Origin: Ascidia mentula
Lineage: Eukaryota > Chordata > Ascidiacea > Phlebobranchia > Ascidiidae
Length of the DNA: 64,000 nt
Reading direction: 5' to 3'
Assembly: GCA_947561715.1 (NCBI GenBank)
Contig: OX387200.1
Span: forward strand, 3,164,501 to 3,228,500
Part shown: positions 63,987-64,000 of the stretch, one piece after another
How the letters are laid out: each line of letters starts with the position of its first letter
How positions within the stretch are numbered: position 1 is the first letter of the stretch
The notes under the pieces: generated by a model
Databases searched by the model: none
The model's input: the letters and a program-made list of their open reading frames with translations, nothing else
Told to the model about the DNA's origin: nothing
Translations under genes and position numbers: made by a program

Positions 63987-64000
63987 CTAACATCATGGAA
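62219..64000 (-). repeat. Region C 12-unit repeat, copy 2, cut by the window edge (9 units)
   Basis: Exon upper ends: 62347, 62555, 62763, 62966, 63169, 63372, 63575, 63783, 63986. All but the first exon match copy 1 at offset 2461. Exon 62347 carries T38R where exon 59886 does not, so the breakpoint lies at or just above it. The array continues past position 64000, so the 5' end of the gene is further right. Confidence 0.88.
63858..63986 (-). CDS. Rightmost complete cbEGF exon
   Basis: Standard domain with all ligands and both sequons. The acceptor TGTTAG lies just above 63986 and the last 14 bases of the window belong to the preceding intron in the transcript. No signal peptide, start codon context or promoter is near, so the gene continues to the right. 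Confidence 0.9.

Noticed and set aside
1-64000. CRISPR-like regularly spaced repeats
   Set aside because: The repeat is 129 bp of coding sequence with short intron spacers that are themselves homologous to each other. There are no unique spacers and no cas genes, and splice sites explain the spacing.
1-64000. Noncoding satellite DNA
   Set aside because: The period of 203 to 208 bp fits satellites, but intact frames, fixed 129-bp exons, splice consensus and conserved EGF residues in every unit are not expected of noncoding satellite.
1-64000. Transposon, tRNA, rRNA or other genes within the array
   Set aside because: The exon and intron units tile the window without leftover sequence: unit lengths sum exactly to the distance from 76 to 63986.

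Overview
The whole window lies inside one eukaryotic, animal-type gene on the minus strand. It is a tandem array of near-identical calcium-binding EGF-like (cbEGF) exons separated by very short introns. I find 310 complete exons of 129 bp and one partial exon at the left edge (1..76). Transcription runs from high to low coordinates. The gene's start, its end, its promoter and any non-EGF domain lie outside the window. Each exon is phase 1-1 and adds exactly 43 residues, so the visible part encodes about 13,350 residues of uninterrupted cbEGF domains. Unit ends were tracked through the window. The 310 spacings fit six intron lengths: 74 nt (75 introns), 75 nt (42), 76 nt (3), 77 nt (3), 78 nt (12) and 79 nt (175), which sum exactly to the distance from 76 to 63986.

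Organism: GT-AG introns, phase-1 symmetric EGF exons, the Asn-hydroxylation signature and fibrillin-like one-residue linkers point to an animal with compact introns. The species or phylum cannot be told from this sequence. Nothing bacterial, viral or transposon-like is visible.

Layout, left to right (3' to 5' of the gene). Region A (1..19798) is a higher-order repeat of 34 units (6990 bp), then a 37-unit version (7604 bp), then a partial third copy ending in a chimeric exon at 19670..19798. Region B (19799..45229) carries a 27-unit higher-order repeat (5581 and 5582 bp copies) and two rearranged partial copies. It is rich in 75 and 78 nt introns. Region C (45230..64000) has only 74, 77 and 79 nt introns, an acceptor variant ending TGTTAG, a 19-unit repeat (3920 bp) and a 12-unit repeat (2461 bp).

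Predicted product: an extracellular, calcium-stiffened rod of hundreds of cbEGF domains, each with two potential N-glycosylation sequons and an Asn-hydroxylation site. No exon shows a premature stop or frameshift, and all six cysteines appear kept. The most interesting non-obvious signals are in the introns. All 54 introns whose length is a multiple of three are free of in-frame stops. Most 79 nt introns carry a second GTAAGA donor at +31, followed four bases later by UGCAUG, the RBFOX recognition hexamer. Use of that donor would add 10 residues in frame and replace the first calcium ligand of the next domain.
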